In this document: positions 47,567 to 61,142 of the stretch, piece by piece
Layout: each line of letters starts with the position of its first letter
Position numbering within the stretch: position 1 is the stretch's first letter
Source: Chrysogorgia sp. JL179-B06
Lineage: Eukaryota; Cnidaria; Anthozoa; Scleralcyonacea; Chrysogorgiidae
DNA: 64,000 nucleotides
NCBI GenBank assembly: GCA_035772405.1
Contig: JAYKKM010000439.1
Location: 4,242,001-4,306,000 of the forward strand
Reading direction: 5' to 3'
Notes under the pieces: generated by a model
Databases searched by the model: none
What the model was told of the DNA's origin: nothing
The model's input: the letters and a program-made list of their open reading frames with translations, nothing else
Position numbers and translations under genes: made by a program

Positions 47567-47662
47567 CCTTCGATAGCTCAGTTGGCAGAGCGGGGGACTG
47601 TAGATCTATGTATCCTTATAGCTGTTATCCCTAGGTCACTGGTTCAAATCCGGTTCGAAGGA
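47567..47662 (+). tRNA. tRNA-Tyr(GTA) with intron, unit 13
   Basis: Consensus; intron 47,604-47,626. Confidence 0.97.
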
Positions 47663-47875
47663 GCTTCTTTAGATGCCAAAGAGTTTTAGATATAATTTTT
47701 TTGTTATATTATAATTAAATACGCTCTTATTCTCTAATAACATATTTTGACATTTCGCTTTGAATAAGATGTGCGTGAGGAACCCAGTTTTTCTTCAATC
47801 CACGTTGATTTTTAGTAGCCACTGTGTTGTTGTGTTATGAATATATAATAAAAGATTGTTTCTCATAGAAGTATT

Positions 47876-47948
47876 GCCCGGTTAGCTCAGTTGGTAGAGC
47901 ATCAGACTTTTAATCTGAGGGTCATGGGTTCAAGTCCCTTATCGGGCT
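47876..47948 (+). tRNA. tRNA-Lys(TTT), unit 13
   Basis: Consensus gene. Confidence 0.97.
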
Positions 47949-48165
47949 ACGCATGCCATAAAAACATTTTAACAGATTTTGCAGTAATCGCACTCGGACT
48001 AATCATTCTGTTGCATGTAAACATTTTATTCGTTCGTGTTTTATGATTTGTATACTTTTTTCATTATCATTTCAATCAGTTAATGCAGAATAATTATTTA
48101 AAAAATTAACGTCTTAGCAGAATGTAAATAAATCACTACGATAGAATAGTGCCTTTTTTCTTATA

Positions 48166-48238
48166 GCCGAAGTAGCTCAGTTGGGAGAGCGTTAGACTGA
48201 AGATCTAAAGGTCCCTGGTTCAATCCCGGGTTTCGGCA
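48166..48238 (+). tRNA. tRNA-Phe(GAA), unit 13
   Basis: Consensus gene; trailer has CTTGTAAAATG in place of CTTGCAAAATG. Confidence 0.97.
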
Positions 48239-49468
48239 TTTCTTGTAAAATGTTATGTGGAGATTTACCGTTACCGGAAAATATCATGGGTTTTTAACAA
48301 TGACTCTGTTAATCAACCCATTCCGTTATGACCCCATATATATATTAGAGACAAGTGCAGTCAGAATTATTTTCTATACATCTTTTATGATGTGGATTTT
48401 TCTTCGTTATGTTCGATATACGTGTACCTGCTTAATTTTTTAATTTAATAGTCATTAAATAAGGATTTTTATCAAATCCCTTTTCAGACAATCCTGCAGA
48501 CAAAATTCATGAGGAATTTTACTCGGACCAACAAAATACTGTCTCCCCTCCCCCTAGACAATGTTGGTCAATCTACAAGCGCAAAAAGCCGAGCATTTTG
48601 TTGTTTATCGTGGAATAACACAACATTGATGTGGGAGGATGGAAACGTACGTTTTATTCAGTCGGAAATTGGGCAATAAAAAGAAAGTAGGTGCTTAACT
48701 ACGTTGGATGTCTTGCGTCCACATAATTTATCCAGGATTGTCTGAAAAAGTATTTTAAGCAAATTACGTATTTTTATTAGATTACAAGATTGGGGAGGTT
48801 TATTATGTCTTGTGATTTGTAAGAGTCTTCAAAATCTTATTTCGAATCAAATGAACTACTCATAGTCGGATAGACAAGTCCTACTATAGAGCAATTTTAT
48901 TCGACGCCTTATTCGCATTTTATTCGACTTCACGGATATATCGGATATCAGACGGTACACGGCTGTGTACCGATAGTATAAAAGAAACATACATATTTTA
49001 TTTTAATTTAACGTTGCACAACTGTGTACCGTGTGAGACAATTTGCATATCTGTGCACAGACCAGGATTACGCGGCGAGGACGGATGGGACGGCAGCACC
49101 ATCCCCTGGAGTTATAGATTCTTTTGTCACCAGACTTAAAAAATAAGGTTGTATCGATTGCAATTTTCGATAGAGGTTTACAACACTGATCTGTGAAACA
49201 TAATTTATAACGATCTTACATATATTATAACGATCGAAAACGATCTATATATAGCCCTATTGCCTCCGCCAGCTCCAGGCCCAACGTACCCTTAATCTGG
49301 CTCTGTATCATATATTTTATGATCTTTTACGATTCCAAAAGGAGGTTTAGCTTAATTGGAGTAACAAAATCTCAAAATATACGATGCTAGTAATAATAAC
49401 TAATAATATATTCGTCATAATTGGTAAGCATTCACTATTACGAATCTGGATATCAAACTTTCAACAAT

Positions 49469-49564
49469 CCTTCGATAGCTCAGTTGGCAGAGCGGGGGAC
49501 TGTAGATCTATGTATCCTTATAGCTGTTATCCCTAGGTCACTGGTTCAAATCCGGTTCGAAGGA
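49469..49564 (+). tRNA. tRNA-Tyr(GTA) with intron, unit 14
   Basis: Consensus; intron 49,506-49,528. Confidence 0.97.
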
Positions 49565-49777
49565 GCTTCTTTAGATGCCAAAGAGTTTTAGATATAATTT
49601 TTTTGTTATATTATAATTAAATACGCTCTTATTCTCTAATAACATATTTTGACATTTCGCTTTGAATAAGATGTGCGTGAGGAACCCAGTTTTTCTTCAA
49701 TCCACGTTGATTTTTAGTAGCCACTGTGTTGTTGTGTTATGAATATATAATAAAAGATTGTTTCTCATAGAAGTATT

Positions 49778-49850
49778 GCCCGGTTAGCTCAGTTGGTAGA
49801 GCATCAGACTTTTAATCTGAGGGTCATGGGTTCAAGTCCCTTATCGGGCT
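49778..49850 (+). tRNA. tRNA-Lys(TTT), unit 14
   Basis: Consensus gene. Confidence 0.97.
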
Positions 49851-50067
49851 ACGCATGCCATAAAAACATTTTAACAGATTTTGCAGTAATCGCACTCGGA
49901 CTAATCATTCTGTTGCATGTAAACATTTTATTCGTTCGTGTTTTATGATTTGTATACTTTTTTAATTATCATTTCAATCAGTTAATGCAGAATAATTATT
50001 TAAAAAATTAACGTCTTAGCAGAATGTAAATAAATCACTACGATAGAATAGTGCCTTTTTTCTTATA

Positions 50068-50140
50068 GCCGAAGTAGCTCAGTTGGGAGAGCGTTAGACT
50101 GAAGATCTAAAGGTCCCTGGTTCAATCCCGGGTTTCGGCA
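50068..50140 (+). tRNA. tRNA-Phe(GAA), unit 14
   Basis: Consensus gene. Confidence 0.97.
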
Positions 50141-51368
50141 TTTCTTGCAAAATGTTATGTGGAGATTTACCGTTACCGGAAAATATCATGGGTTTTTAAC
50201 AATGACTCTGTTAATCAACCCATTCCGTTATGACCCCATATATATATTAGAGACAAGTGCAGTCAGAATTATTTTCTATACATCTTTTATGATGTGGATT
50301 TTTCTTCGTTATGTTCGATATACGTGTACCTGCTTAATTTTTTAATTTAATAGTCATTAAATAAGGATTTTTATCAAATCCCTTTTCAGACAATCCTGCA
50401 GACAAAATTCATGAGGAATTTTACTCGGACCAACAAAATACTGTCTCCCCTCCCCCTAGACAATGTTGGTCAATCTACAAGCGCAAAAAGCCGAGCATTT
50501 TGTTGTTTATCGTGGAATAACACAACATTGATGTGGGAGGATGGAAACGTACGTTTTATTCAGTCGGAAATTGGGCAATAAAAAGAAAGTAGGTGCTTAA
50601 CTACGTTGGATGTCTTGCGTCCACATAATTTATCCAGGATTGTCTGGAAAAGTATTTTAAGCAAATTACGTATTTTTATTAGATTACAAGATTGGGGAGG
50701 TTTATTATGTCTTGTGATTTGTAAGAGTCTTCAAAATCTTATTTCGAATCAAATGAACTACTCATAGTCGGATAGACAAGTCCTACTATAGAGCAATTTT
50801 ATTCGACGCCTTATTCGCATTTTATTCGACTTCACGGATATATCGGATATCAGACGGTACACGGCTGTGTACCGATGGTATAAAAGAAACATACATATTT
50901 TATTTTAATTTAACGTTTCACAACTGTGTACCGTGTGAGACAATTTGCATATCTGTGCACAGACCAGGATTACGCGGCGAGGACGGATGGGACGGCAGCA
51001 CCATCCCCTGGAGTTATAGATTCTTTTGTCACCAGACTTAAAAAATAAGGTTGTATCGATTGCAATTTTCGATAGAGGTTTACAACACTGATCTGTGAAA
51101 CATAATATAACGATCTTACATATATTATAACGATCGAAAACGATCTATATATAGCCCTATTGCCTCCGCCAGCTCCAGGCCCAACGTACCCTTAATCTGG
51201 CTCTGTATCATATATTTTATGATCTTTTACGATTCCAAAAGGAGGTTTAGCTTAATTGGAGTAACAAAATCTCAAAAGATACGATGCTAGTAATAATAAC
51301 TAATAATATATTCGTCATAATTGGTAAGCATTCACTATTACGAATCTGGATATCAAACTTTCAACAAT

Positions 51369-51464
51369 CCTTCGATAGCTCAGTTGGCAGAGCGGGGGAC
51401 TGTAGATCTATGTATCCTTATAGCTGTTATCCCTAGGTCACTGGTTCAAATCCGGTTCGAAGGA
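51369..51464 (+). tRNA. tRNA-Tyr(GTA) with intron, unit 15
   Basis: Consensus; intron 51,406-51,428. Confidence 0.97.
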
Positions 51465-51677
51465 GCTTCTTTAGATGCCAAAGAGTTTTAGATATAATTT
51501 TTTTGTTATATTATAATTAAATACGCTCTTATTCTCTAATAACATATTTTGACATTTCGCTTTGAATAAGATGTGCGTGAGGAACCCAGTTTTTCTTCAA
51601 TCCACGTTGATTTTTAGTAGCCACTGTTTTGTTGTGTTATGAATATATAATAAAAGATTGTTTCTCATAGAAGTATT

Positions 51678-51750
51678 GCCCGGTTAGCTCAGTTGGTAGA
51701 GCATCAGACTTTTAATCTGAGGGTCATGGGTTCAAGTCCCTTATCGGGCT
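51678..51750 (+). tRNA. tRNA-Lys(TTT), unit 15
   Basis: Consensus gene. Confidence 0.97.
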
Positions 51751-51966
51751 ACGCATGCCATAAAAACATTTTAACAGATTTTGCAGTAATCGCACTCGGA
51801 CTAATCATTCTGTTGCATGTAAACATTTTATTCGTTCGTGTTTTATGATTTGTATACTTTTTTCATTATCATTTCAATCAGTTAATGCAGAATAATTATT
51901 TAAAAAATTAACGTCTTAGCAGAATGTAAATAAATCACTACGATAGAATAGTGTGTTTTTCTTATA

Positions 51967-52048
51967 GCCGAAGTAGCTCAGTAGCCTCAGTTGTGAGAGC
52001 GTTAGACTGAAGATCTAAAGGTCCCTGGTTCAATCCCAGGTTTCGGCA
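51967..52048 (+). pseudogene. tRNA-Phe(GAA) with D-loop insertion, unit 15
   Basis: 82 nt in place of 73. A 9-nt segment, TAGCCTCAG, is inserted in the D loop as an imperfect copy of the adjacent TAGCTCAG, and TTGGGAG has become TTGTGAG. This disrupts the A box and the conserved GG of the D loop. In the T stem CCGGG is CCAGG, converting the T51-G63 wobble to a T-A pair. The anticodon loop and acceptor are unchanged. Probably inactive, though transcription from the remaining boxes cannot be excluded. Confidence 0.7.
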
Positions 52049-53280
52049 TTTCTTGCAAAATGTTATGTGGAGATTTACCGTTACCGGAAAATATCATGGG
52101 TTTTTAACAATGACTCTGTTAATCAACCCATTCCGTTATGACCCCATATATATATTAGAGACAAGTGCAGTCAGAATTATTTTCTATACATCTTTTATGA
52201 TGTGGATTTTTCTTCGTTATGTTCGATATACGTGTACCTGCTTAATTTTTTAATTTAATAGTCATTAAATAAGGATTTTTATCAAATCCCTTTTCAGACA
52301 ATCCTGCAGACAAAATTCATGAGGAATTTTACTCGGACCAACGAAATACTGTCTCCCCTCCCCCTAGACAATGTTGGTCAATCTACAAGCGCAAAAAGCC
52401 GAGCATTTTGTTGTTTATCGTGGAATAACACAACATTGATGTGGGAGGATGGAAACGTACGTTTTATTCAGTCGGAAATTGGGCAATAAAAAGAAAGTAG
52501 GTGCTTAACTACGTTGGATGTCTTGCGTCCACATAATTTATCCAGGATTGTCTGAAAAAGTATTTTAAGCAAATTACGTATTTTTATTAGATTACAAGAT
52601 TGGGGAGGTTTATTATGTCTTGTGATTTGTAAGAGTCTTCAAAATCTTATTTCGAATCAAATGAACTACTCATAGTCGGATAGACAAGTCCTACTATAGA
52701 GCAATTTTATTCGACGCCTTATTCGCATTTTATTCGACTTCACGGATATATCGGATATCAGACGGTACACGGCTGTGTACCGATAGTATAAAAGAAACAT
52801 ACATATATTTTATTTTAATTTAACGTTGCACAACTGTGTACCGTGTGAGACAATTTGCATATCTGTGCACAGACCAGGATTACGCGGCGAGGACGGATGG
52901 GACGGCAGCACCATCCCCTGGAGTTATAGATTCTTTTGTCACCAGACTTAAAAAATAAGGTTGTATCGATTGCAATTTTCGATAGAGGTTTACAACACTG
53001 ATCTGTGAAACATAATTTATAACGATCTTACATATATTATAACGATCGAAAACGATCTATATATAGCCCTATTGCCTCCGCCAGCTCCAGGCCCAACGTA
53101 CCCTTAATCTGGCTCTGTATCATATATTTTATGATCTTTTACGATTCCAAAAGGAGGTTTAGCTTAATTGGCGTAACAAAATCTCAAAAGATACGATGCT
53201 AGTAATAATAACTAATAATATATTCGTCATAATTGGTAAGCATTCACTATTACGAATCTGGATATCAAACTTTCAACAAT

Positions 53281-53376
53281 CCTTCGATAGCTCAGTTGGC
53301 AGAGCGGGGGACTGTAGATCTATGTATCCTTATAGCTGTTATCCCTAGGTCACTGGTTCAAATCCGGTTCGAAGGA
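53281..53376 (+). tRNA. tRNA-Tyr(GTA) with intron, unit 16
   Basis: Consensus; intron 53,318-53,340. Confidence 0.97.
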
Positions 53377-53589
53377 GCTTCTTTAGATGCCAAAGAGTTT
53401 TAGATATAATTTTTTTGTTATATTATAATTAAATACGCTCTTATTCTCTAATAACATATTTTGACATTTCGCTTTGAATAAGATGTGCGTGAGGAACCCA
53501 GTTTTTCTTCAATCCACGTTGATTTTTAGTAGCCACTGTGTTGTTGTGTTATGAATATATAATAAAAGATTGTTTCTCATAGAAGTATT

Positions 53590-53662
53590 GCCCGGTTAGC
53601 TCAGTTGGTAGAGCATCAGACTTTTAATCTGAGGGTCATGGGTTCAAGTCCCTTATCGGGCT
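53590..53662 (+). tRNA. tRNA-Lys(TTT), unit 16
   Basis: Consensus gene. Confidence 0.97.
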
Positions 53663-53879
53663 ACGCATGCCATAAAAACATTTTAACAGATTTTGCAGTA
53701 ATCGCACTCGGACTAATCATTCTGTTGCATGTAAACATTTTATTCGTTCGTGTTTTATGATTTGTATACTTTTTTCATTATCATTTCAATCAGTTAATGC
53801 AGAATAATTATTTAAAAAATTAACGTCTTAGCAGAATGTAAATAAATCACTACGATAGAATAGTGCCTTTTTTCTTATA

Positions 53880-53952
53880 GCCGAAGTAGCTCAGTTGGGA
53901 GAGCGTTAGACTGAAGATCTAAAGGTCCCTGGTTCAATCCCGGGTTTCGGCA
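53880..53952 (+). tRNA. tRNA-Phe(GAA), unit 16
   Basis: Consensus gene. Confidence 0.97.
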
Positions 53953-55184
53953 TTTCTTGCAAAATGTTATGTGGAGATTTACCGTTACCGGAAAATATCA
54001 TGGGTTTTTAACAATGACTCTCTTAATCAACCCATTCCGTTATGACCCCATATATATATTAGAGACAAGTGCAGTCAGAATTATTTTCTATACATCTTTT
54101 ATGATGTGGATTTTTCTTCGTTATGTTCGATATACGTGTACCTGCTTAATTTTTTAATTTAATAGTCATTAAATAAGGATTTTTATCAAATCCCTTTTCA
54201 GACAATCCTGCAGACAAAATTCATGAGGAATTTTACTCGGACCAACAAAATACTGTCTCCCCTCCCCCTAGACAATGTTGGTCAATCTACAAGCGCAAAA
54301 AGCCGAGCATTTTGTTGTTTATCGTGGAATAACACAACATTGATGTGGGAGGATGGAAACGTACGTTTTATTCAGTCGGAAATTGGGCAATAAAAAGAAA
54401 GTAGGTGCTTAACTACGTTGGATGTCTTGCGTCCACATAATTTTATCCAGGATTGTCTGGAAAAGTATTTTAAGCAAATTACGTATTTTTATTAGATTAC
54501 AAGATTGGGGAGGTTTATTATGTCTTGTGATTTGTAAGAGTCTTCAAAATCTTATTTCGAATCAAATGAACTACTCATAGTCGGATAGACAAGTCCTACT
54601 ATAGAGCAATTTTATTCGACGCCTTATTCGCATTTTATTCGACTTCACGGATATATCGGATATCAGACGGTACACGGCTGTTGTACCGATAGTATAAAAG
54701 AAACATACATATTTTATTTTAATTTAACGTTGCACAACTGTGTACCGTGTGAGACAATTTGCATATCTGTGCACAGACCAGGATTACGCGGCGAGGACGG
54801 ATGGGACGGCAGCACCATCCCCTGGAGTTATAGATTCTTTTGTCACCAGACTTAAAAAATAAGGTTGTATCGATTGCAATTTTCGATAGAGGTTTACAAC
54901 ACTGATCTGTGAAACATAAATACATGCAGTCTTACATATATTATAACGATCGAAAACGATCTATATATAGCCCTATTGCCTCCGCCAACTCCAGGCCCAA
55001 CGTACCCTTAATCTGGCTCTGTATCATATATTTTATGATCTTTTACGATTCCAAAAGGAGGTTTAGCTTAATTGGAGTAACAAAATCTCAAAAGATACGA
55101 TGCTAGTAATAATAACTAATAATATATTCGTCATAATTGGTAAGCATTCACTATTACGAATCTGGATATCAAACTTTCAACAAT

Positions 55185-55280
55185 CCTTCGATAGCTCAGT
55201 TGGCAGAGCGGGGGACTGTAGATCTATGTATCCTTATAGCTGTTATCCCTAGGTCACTGGTTCAAATCCGGTTCGAAGGA
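55185..55280 (+). tRNA. tRNA-Tyr(GTA) with intron, unit 17
   Basis: Consensus gene, intron 55,222-55,244. The usual downstream T7 run is interrupted (TTTTATTG), leaving TTTT runs. Confidence 0.97.
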
Positions 55281-55493
55281 GCTTCTTTAGATGCCAAAGA
55301 GTTTTAGATATAATTTTATTGTTATATTATAATTAAATACGCTCTTATTCTCTAATAACATATTTTGACATTTCGCTTTGAATAAGATGTGCGTGAGGAA
55401 CCCAGTTTTTCTTCAATCCACGTTGATTTTTAGTAGCCACTGTGTTGTTGTGTTATGAATATATAATAAAAGATTGTTTCTCATAGAAGTATT

Positions 55494-55566
55494 GCCCGGT
55501 TAGCTCAGTTGGTAGAGCATCAGACTTTTAATCTGAGGGTCATGGGTTCAAGTCCCTTATCGGGCT
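55494..55566 (+). tRNA. tRNA-Lys(TTT), unit 17
   Basis: Consensus gene. Confidence 0.97.
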
Positions 55567-55783
55567 ACGCATGCCATAAAAACATTTTAACAGATTTTGC
55601 AGTAATCGCACTCGGACTAATCATTCTGTTGCATGTAAACATTTTATTCGTTCGTGTTTTATGATTTGTATACTTTTTTCATTATCATTTCAATCAGTTA
55701 ATGCAGAATAATTATTTAAAAAATTAACGTCTTAGCAGAATGTAAATAAATCACTACGATAGAATAGTGCCTTTTTTCTTATA

Positions 55784-55856
55784 GCCGAAGTAGCTCAGTT
55801 GGGAGAGCGTTAGACTGAAGATCTAAAGGTCCCTGGTTCAATCCCGGGTTTCGGCA
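55784..55856 (+). tRNA. tRNA-Phe(GAA), unit 17
   Basis: Consensus gene; from here the spacer returns to the GGAGGAGGG / TTTGTCCAGG type. Confidence 0.97.
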
Positions 55857-57086
55857 TTTCTTGCAAAATGTTATGTGGAGATTTACCGTTACCGGAAAAT
55901 ATCATGGGTTTTTAACAATGACTCTGTTAATCAACCCATTCCGTTATGACCCCATATATATATTAGAGACAAGTGCAGTCAGAATTATTTTCTATACATC
56001 TTTTATGATGTGGATTTTTCTTCGTTATGTTCGATATACGTGTACCTGCTTAATTTTTTAATTTAATAGTCATTAAATAAGGATTTTTATCAAATCCCTT
56101 TTCAGACAATCCTGCAGACAAAATTCATGAGGAATTTTACTCGGACCAACAAAATACTGTCTCCCCTCCCCCTAGACAATGTTGGTCAATCTACAAGCGC
56201 AAAAAGCCGAGCATTTTGTTGTTTATCGTGGAATAACACAACATTGATGTGGGAGGAGGGAAACGTACGTTTTATTCAGTCGGAAATTGGGCAATAAAAA
56301 GAAAGTAGGTGCTTAACTACGTTGGATGTCTTGCGTCCACATAATTTGTCCAGGATTGTCTGAAAAAGTATTTTAAGCAAATTACGTATTTTTATTAGAT
56401 TACAAAATTGGGGAGGTTTATTATGTCTTGTGATTTGTAAGAGTCTTCAAAATCTTATTTCGAATCAAATGAACTACTCATAGTCGGATAGACAAGTCCT
56501 ACTATAGAGCAATTTTATTCGACGCCTTATTCGCATTTTATTCGACTTCACGGATATATCGGATATCAGACGGTACACGGCTGTGTACCGATAGTATAAA
56601 AGAAACATACATATTTTATTTTAATTTAACGTTGCACAACTGTGTACCGTGTGAGACAATTTGCATATCTGTGCACAGACCAGGATTACGCGGCGAGGAC
56701 GGATGGGACGGCAGCACCATCCCCTGGAGTTATAGATTCTTTTGTCACTAGACTTAAAAAATAAGGTTGTATCGATTGCAATTTTCGATAGAGGTTTACA
56801 ACACTGATCTGTGAAACATAAATACATGCAGTCTTACATATATTATAACGATCGAAAACGATCTATATATAGCCCTATTGCCTCCGCCAGCTGCAGGCCC
56901 AACGTACCCTTAATCTGGCTCTGTATCATATATTTTATGATCTTTTACGATTCCAAAAGGAGGTTTAGCTTAATTGGAGTAACAAAATCTCAAAAGATAC
57001 GATGCTAGTAATAATAACTAATAATATATTCGTCATAATTGGTAAGCATTCACTATTACGAATCTGGATATCAAACTTTCAACAAT

Positions 57087-57182
57087 CCTTCGATAGCTCA
57101 GTTGGCAGAGCGGGGGACTGTAGATCTATGTATCCTTATAGCTGTTATCCCTAGGTCACTGGTTCAAATCCGGCTCGAAGGA
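57087..57182 (+). tRNA. tRNA-Tyr(GTA) with intron, unit 18, T-stem variant
   Basis: T65 is C (CCGGC), giving an A49-C65 mismatch at the base of the T stem; otherwise consensus. Intron 57,124-57,146. Confidence 0.93.
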
Positions 57183-57396
57183 GCTTCTTTAGATGCCAAA
57201 GAGTTTTAGATATAATTTTTTTGTTATATTATAATTAAATACGCTCTTATTCTCTAATAACATATTTTGACATTTCGCTTTGAATAAGATGTGCGTGAGG
57301 AACCCAGTTTTTTCTTCAATCCACGTTGATTTTTAGTAGCCACTGTGTTGTTGTGTTATGAATATATAATAAAAGATTGTTTCTCATAGAAGTATT

Positions 57397-57469
57397 GCCC
57401 GGTTAGCTCAGTTGGTAGAGCATCAGACTTTTAATCTGAGGGTCATGGGTTCAAGTCCCTTATCGGGCT
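57397..57469 (+). tRNA. tRNA-Lys(TTT), unit 18
   Basis: Consensus gene. Confidence 0.97.
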
Positions 57470-57686
57470 ACGCATGCCATAAAAACATTTTAACAGATTT
57501 TGCAGTAATCGCACTCGGACTAATCATTCTGTTGCATGTAAACATTTTATTCGTTCGTGTTTTATGATTTGTATACTTTTTTCATTATCATTTCAATCAG
57601 TTAATGCAGAATAATTATTTAAAAAATTAACGTCTTAGCAGAATGTAAATAAATCACTACGATAGAATAGTGCCTTTTTTCTTATA

Positions 57687-57759
57687 GCCGAAGTAGCTCA
57701 GTTGGGAGAGCGTTAGACTGAAGATCTAATGGTCCCTGGTTCAATCCCGGGTTTCGGCA
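57687..57759 (+). tRNA. tRNA-Phe(GAA), unit 18
   Basis: A44 is T in the variable loop. The spacer beyond lacks about 30 bp (hairpin and TATAAAAG) near 58,484. Confidence 0.95.
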
Positions 57760-58963
57760 TTTCTTGCAAAATGTTATGTGGAGATTTACCGTTACCGGAA
57801 AATATCATGGGTTTTTAACAATGACTCTGTTAATCAACCCATTCCGTTATGACCCCATATATATATTAGAGACAAGTGCAGTCAGAATTATTTTCTATAC
57901 ATCTTTTATGATGTGGATTTTTCTTCGTTATGTTCGATATACGTGTACCTGCTTAATTTTTTAATTTAATAGTCATTAAATAAGGATTTTTATCAAATCC
58001 CTTTTCAGACAATCCTGCAGACAAAATTCATGAGGAATTTTACTCGGACCAACAAAATACTGTCTCCCCTCCCCCTAGACAATGTTGGTCAATCTACAAG
58101 CGCAAAAAGCCGAGCATTTTGTTGTTTATCGTGGAATAACACAACATTGATGTGGGAGGAGGGAAACGTACGTTTTATTCAGTCGGAAATTGGGCAATAA
58201 AAAGAACTAGTAGGTGCTTAACTATACGTTGGATGTCTTGCGTCCACATAATTTGTCCAGGATTGTCTGAAAAAGTATTTTAAGCAAATTACGTATTTTT
58301 ATTAGATTACAAGATTGGGGAGGTTTATTATGTCTTGTGATTTGTAAGAGTCTTCAAAATCTTATTTCGAATCAAATGAACTACTCATAGTCGGATAGAC
58401 AAGTCCTACTATAGAGCAATTTTATTCGACGCCTTATTCGCATTTTATTCCACTTCACGGATATATCGGATATCAGACGGTACATACATATTTTATTTTA
58501 ATTTAACGTTGCACAACTGTGTACCGTGTGAGACAATTTGCATATCTGTGCACAGACCAGGATTACGCGGCGAGGACGGATGGGACGGCAGCACCAGCCC
58601 CTGGAGTTATAGATTCTTTTGTCACCAGACTTAAAAAATAAGGTTGTATCGATTGCAATTTTCGATAGAGGTTTACAACACTGATCTGTGAAACATAAAT
58701 ACATGCAGTCTTACATATATTATAACGATCGAAAACGATCTATATATAGCCCTATTGCCTCCGCCAGCTCCAGGCCCAACGTACCCTTAATCTGGCTCTG
58801 TATCATATATTTTATGATCTTTTACGATTCCAAAAGGAGGTTTAGCTTAATTGGAGTAACAAAATCTCAAAAGATACGATGCTAGTAATAATAACTAATA
58901 ATATATTCGTCATAATTGGTAAGCATTCACTATTACGAATCTGGATATCAAACTTTCAACAAT

Positions 58964-59059
58964 CCTTCGATAGCTCAGTTGGCAGAGCGGGGGACTGTAG
59001 ATCTATGTATCCTTATAGCTGTTATCCCTAGGTCACTGGTTCAAATCCGGTTCGAAGGA
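58964..59059 (+). tRNA. tRNA-Tyr(GTA) with intron, unit 19
   Basis: Consensus; intron 59,001-59,023. Confidence 0.97.
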
Positions 59060-59272
59060 GCTTCTTTAGATGCCAAAGAGTTTTAGATATAATTTTTTTG
59101 TTATATTATAATTAAATACGCTCTTATTCTCTAATAACATATTTTGACATTTCGCTTTGAATAAGATGTGCGTGAGGAACCCAGTTTTTCTTCAATCCAC
59201 GTTGATTTTTAGTAGCCACTGTGTTGTTGTGTTATGAATATATAATAAAAGATTGTTTCTCATAGAAGTATT

Positions 59273-59345
59273 GCCCGGTTAGCTCAGTTGGTAGAGCATC
59301 AGACTTTTAATCTGAGGGTCATGGGTTCAAGTCCCTTATCGGGCT
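59273..59345 (+). tRNA. tRNA-Lys(TTT), unit 19
   Basis: Consensus gene. Confidence 0.97.
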
Positions 59346-59562
59346 ACGCATGCCATAAAAACATTTTAACAGATTTTGCAGTAATCGCACTCGGACTAAT
59401 CATTCTGTTGCATGTAAACATTTTATTCGTTCGTGTTTTATGATTTGTATCCTTTTTTCATTATCATTTCAATCAGTTAATGCAGAATAATTATTTAAAA
59501 AATTAACGTCTTAGCAGAATGTAAATAAATCACTACGATAGAATAGTGCCTTTTTTCTTATA

Positions 59563-59635
59563 GCCGAAGTAGCTCAGTTGGGAGAGCGTTAGACTGAAGA
59601 TCTAAAGGTCCCTGGTTCAATCCCGGGTTTCGGCA
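59563..59635 (+). tRNA. tRNA-Phe(GAA), unit 19
   Basis: Consensus gene. About 32 bp are missing from the spacer near 60,451, removing the empty insertion site. Confidence 0.97.
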
Positions 59636-60833
59636 TTTCTTGCAAAATGTTATGTGGAGATTTACCGTTACCGGAAAATATCATGGGTTTTTAACAATGA
59701 CTCTGTTAATCAACCCATTCCGTTATGACCCCATATATATATTAGAGACAAGTGCAGTCAGAATTATTTTCTATACATCTTTTATGATGTGGATTTTTCT
59801 TCGTTATGTTCGATATACGTGTACCTGCTTAATTTTTTAATTTAATAGTCATTAAATAAGGATTTTTATCAAATCCCTTTTCAGACAATCCTGCAGACAA
59901 AATTCATGAGGAATTTTACTCGGACCAACAAAATACTGTCTCCCCTCCCCCTAGACAATGTTGGTCAATCTACAAGCGCAAAAAGCCGAGCATTTTGTTG
60001 TTTATCGTGGAATAACACAACATTGATGTGGGAGGAGGGAAACGTACGTTTTATTCAGTCGGAAATTGGGCAATAAAAAGAAAGTAGGTGCTTAACTACG
60101 TTGGATGTCTTGCGTCCACATAATTTGTCCAGGATTGTCTGAAAAAGTATTTTAAGCAAATTACGTATTTTTATTAGATTACAAGATTGGGGAGGTTTAT
60201 TATGTCTTGTGATTTGTAAGAGTCTTCAAAATCTTATTTCGAATCAAATGAACTACTCATAGTCGGATAGACAAGTCCTACTATAGAGCAATTTTATTCG
60301 ACGCCTTATTCGCATTTTATTCGACTTCACGGATATATCGGATATCAGACGGTACACGGCTGTGTACCGATAGTATAAAAGAAACATACATATTTTATTT
60401 TAATTTAACGTTGCACAACTGTGTACCGTGTGAGACAATTTGCATATCTGTGGGACGGCAGCACCATCCCCTGGAGTTATAGATTCTTTTGTCACTAGAC
60501 TTAAAAAATAAGGTTGTATCGATTGCAATTTTCGATAGAGGTTTACAACACTGATCTGTGAAACATAAATACATGCAGTCTTACATATATTATAACGATC
60601 GAAAACGATCTATATATAGCCCTATTGCCTCCGCCAGCTCCAGGCCCAACGTACCCTTAATCTGGCTCTGTATCATATATTTTATGATCTTTTACGATTC
60701 CAAAAGGAGGTTTAGCTTAATTGGAGTAACAAAATCTCAAAAGATACGATGCTAGTTATAATAACTAATAATATATTCGTCATAATTGGTAAGCATTCAC
60801 TATTACGAATCTGGATATCAAACTTTCAACAAT

Positions 60834-60929
60834 CCTTCGATAGCTCAGTTGGCAGAGCGGGGGACTGTAGATCTATGTATCCTTATAGCTGTTATCCCTA
60901 GGTCACTGGTTCAAATCCGGTTCGAAGGA
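60834..60929 (+). tRNA. tRNA-Tyr(GTA) with intron, unit 20
   Basis: Consensus; intron 60,871-60,893. Confidence 0.97.
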
Positions 60930-61142
60930 GCTTCTTTAGATGCCAAAGAGTTTTAGATATAATTTTTTTGTTATATTATAATTAAATACGCTCTTATTCT
61001 CTAATAACATATTTTGACATTTCGCTTTGAATAAGATGTGCGTGAGGAACCCAGTTTTTCTTCAATCCACGTTGATTTTTAGTAGCCACTGTGTTGTTGT
61101 GTTATGAATATATAATAAAAGATTGTTTCTCATAGAAGTATT

